A stretch of 64,000 nt of DNA from Williamsia limnetica (GTDB taxonomy: Bacteria > Actinomycetota > Actinomycetes > Mycobacteriales > Mycobacteriaceae). Below, piece by piece: positions 62,398-64,000 of this stretch (the stretch's first letter is position 1; each line of letters starts with the position of its first letter). The DNA lies in the NCBI RefSeq assembly GCF_003217475.1, contig NZ_QJSP01000019.1, positions 1-64,000 on the forward strand, given 5' to 3'. Position numbers and translations under genes: made by a program. The notes beneath the pieces are model-generated. The model was given only the letters and a program-made list of their open reading frames with translations. It ran no database searches and was not told the DNA's origin.

Positions 62398-63630
62398 TCA
62401 CCGCTCCAGTTCCGCATAGGCGGTCTCGGCGTGCTCGGAGAAGTCGACACCCTCGCGTTCGTCCTTCGCGGACACCCGGAAACCGATCGTCCAGTCGATG
62501 ACCTTGCCGATGCCGAACGACATCGAGAACGTGTACGCCGCGACAGCGAGGATGGCCAGCAGCTGTTTGCCGAGCAGCAGCAGCCCGCCGCCGTAGAACA
62601 GTCCCTCGGCGTCGCCGGTCATCATCCCGGTGGCCAGTAGGCCGATCAACGCAGTGCCGACGACACCACCGGTGAAGTGGACCCCGACCACGTCGAGGGA
62701 GTCGTCGTAGCCGAACTTGAACTTCCACAGGACGACGTACGCGCAGACCACACCGGCCGCCAGCCCGACGACCGCAGCGCCCAGCGGGCTGACCGAGCCG
62801 CACGAAGGGGTGATCGCGACCAGACCCGCGACGATGCCCGAGGCCGCTCCGAAACTCGTCGGGTGTCCGTCCCGGCTGTTCTCGACGATCAACCAGCCGA
62901 CCATGCCCACGCTGCCCGCGATCAAGGTGTTGAGCAGGACTGCCGAGGCCATTCCATCGGCGGCGAGGGCCGACCCCGCGTTGAACCCGAACCACCCAAA
63001 CCACAGCAGGCCTGCACCTAACAACACGAACGGCAGGTTGTGCGGCCTCATCGGATCGTGTTTGAAACCGAGCCGGGGTCCGAGCACCAGTGCCAACGCC
63101 AATGCAGAGGCACCCGAGGTCACCTCCACCACCAGGCCGCCCGCGTAGTCGAGTGCGCCCAACTCTGAGATCCAGCCGCCAGGTCCCCATACCCAGTGTG
63201 CAACAGGCGCATACACGAGCAAGGTCCACACGGGCACGAACACGACCCAGGCGACGAACTTCGCCCTGTCCGCGATGGCACCACTGATCAGCGCTGCCGT
63301 GATGACGGCGAACGTCAGCTGGAACGTCACGAACAGCAGCGTCGGGATCGATCCGTGCACCGACTCGGGCCCGATACCCGCGAGCCCGAACGAGTGCACG
63401 CCCCCGATGAGACCGAAGCCCGCATCGTCGGAGAACGCGAGGCTGTACCCGGCAAGCAGCCAGGCCAGAGCTACGAGCGGGATCGCGATGTAACTCATCA
63501 TCATCATGTTCAGAACGGAAAAGCTCCTGACCATGCCGCCGTAGAACAACGCGAGCGCCGGAGTCATCAGCAACACCATGGCGGTCGCGATCAGGACCAG
63601 CGCGGTGGCGGCACCATCGATTTCGGGCAC
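62398..63630 (-). CDS. amt: Ammonium channel/transporter (Amt)
   Basis: The 410-residue protein has the eleven-helix Amt plan: ALALFYGGMVRSFSVLNMMMMS near the N-terminus, Phe-gate and WVWGPGGWI region, DYAGGLVVEVTSGASALALAL, WFGWFGFNAGSALAADG and VVGVHFTGGVVGTALIG (twin-His region has His at VHFTGG). It conducts NH4+/NH3 at low external ammonium. Amt is often followed by glnK/glnD; here no PII gene is adjacent in the window. GTG start 63628-63630. Confidence 0.92.
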   Translation of the reverse strand: MPEIDGAATALVLIATAMVLLMTPALALFYGGMVRSFSVLNMMMMSYIAIPLVALAWLLAGYSLAFSDDAGFGLIGGVHSFGLAGIGPESVHGSIPTLLFVTFQLTFAVITAALISGAIADRAKFVAWVVFVPVWTLLVYAPVAHWVWGPGGWISELGALDYAGGLVVEVTSGASALALALVLGPRLGFKHDPMRPHNLPFVLLGAGLLWFGWFGFNAGSALAADGMASAVLLNTLIAGSVGMVGWLIVENSRDGHPTSFGAASGIVAGLVAITPSCGSVSPLGAAVVGLAAGVVCAYVVLWKFKFGYDDSLDVVGVHFTGGVVGTALIGLLATGMMTGDAEGLFYGGGLLLLGKQLLAILAVAAYTFSMSFGIGKVIDWTIGFRVSAKDEREGVDFSEHAETAYAELER

Positions 63631-63851
63631 AGGAGCCCTCCCATGTCTTGGCAGGTGGAGTTACGAGATGAATCAGGACAGTAGCGGTAGTCGAGGGCAG
63701 CGGCCACCGCGGAGTCCTGCGATGTCCGAGTAGTCCGATTTCGAATGGACACCGAATTGCGCGAGCACCCGCGGCGATTGGGCGCTGTGGGTAGTTTCGA
63801 CACCGACGTCACCTGACACCGGTGACCACCCCACGGCGGGACGGACCCCAG

Positions 63852-64000
63852 ATGAGCATCTCAATGACGGCCGGCGCGAACTCCCCGCTCACCTCGTCGG
63901 AGTTCAGGATCGAGGTCAGCGCCTCCGGTCGACGCATCGATGTCTCGGCGCTGCTGCTCACCGCCGCCGGGAAGGTCCGCACGGACGCCGATCTCATCTT
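63852..64000 (+). CDS. TerD-family protein, N-terminal part (runs off window)
   Basis: From ATG 63852 the frame is open to the window end with MSISMTAGANSPLTSSEF, then RRIDVSALLLTAAGKVRTDA and DLIF. This is the beginning of a TerD/TerZ (calcium-binding tellurite-resistance-type) domain, where LTAGANxPL and DVSALLLTxxGKVRSDADxVFYNQ are conserved. About 50 residues are seen. A second start, ATG 63864, is possible. Ter proteins act in stress, phage and tellurite responses. Confidence 0.75.
   Translation, partial: MSISMTAGANSPLTSSEFRIEVSASGRRIDVSALLLTAAGKVRTDADLI

Overview
The window is high-GC actinobacterial DNA. It looks like a mycolic-acid-containing member of the Mycobacteriales, perhaps Gordonia or a close relative. 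The support is an antigen-85-type esterase, a LIP-family secreted lipase, a resuscitation-promoting-factor-like lysozyme, an actinobacterial tmRNA with tag ADKNQRDYALAA, and a gene order (ssrA, smpB, ftsX, ftsE, mscS, prfB, hisN, fadE24-fadE23) that I recall from Mycobacterium. The genus is an inference; no search was possible.

Layout. Positions 1-7.8 kb are an accessory region. They hold a frameshifted IS256-family element cut by the window edge that has landed on the start codon of a short-chain dehydrogenase gene, an apparently intact IS1380-family element, an IS3-family (IS407-type) element with a frameshifted orfB and a 4-bp target duplication, a HigB toxin / HigA-protease antitoxin pair, and about 1.2 kb of decayed DNA. 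A secreted beta-propeller gene follows.

Positions 9.1-16.1 kb are a coherent CoA-thioester catabolic cluster: crotonase, two-domain MaoC hydratase, CitE-like lyase, GntR/HutC regulator, CaiB-type CoA-transferase, acyl-CoA dehydrogenase and alpha/beta hydrolase. Both divergent promoter regions carry a pair of copies of the same motif (core GGCCGTAC), 74-75 bp apart in opposite orientation. They are probable operators of the GntR protein. The combination of enzymes resembles itaconate/mesaconate/citramalate-type C5-dicarboxylate dissimilation. Past the cluster lies a second, 5'-truncated crotonase copy, cut exactly at a long palindromic element that also occurs 1.5 kb away.

Positions 17.7-44.3 kb are mostly core genes: YchF, AI-2E-type permease, a DNA alkylation repair pair (AdaA-AlkA fusion and Ogt), RmuC, NAD synthetase, fructosamine kinase and nucleosidase, N-acetylmuramoyl-alanine amidase, CobW GTPase with TrhO, a SigK-like sigma factor, tRNA-Ala(GGC), a DsbA-like protein, a VIT1-family transporter, phosphoglucomutase and lipases/esterases. 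Positions 45.8-56.3 kb carry an aldo-keto reductase, tmRNA and SmpB (ribosome rescue), FtsEX (division/cell-wall hydrolase control), MscS, RF2, HisN and small membrane proteins. Positions 56.5-64.0 kb carry the fadE24-fadE23-like dehydrogenase pair behind a double TTACT-N4-AGTAA operator, an Rpf-like protein, a TetR/glycosyltransferase pair, a DUF5709 protein, an Amt ammonium channel and the start of a TerD-family gene running off the right edge.
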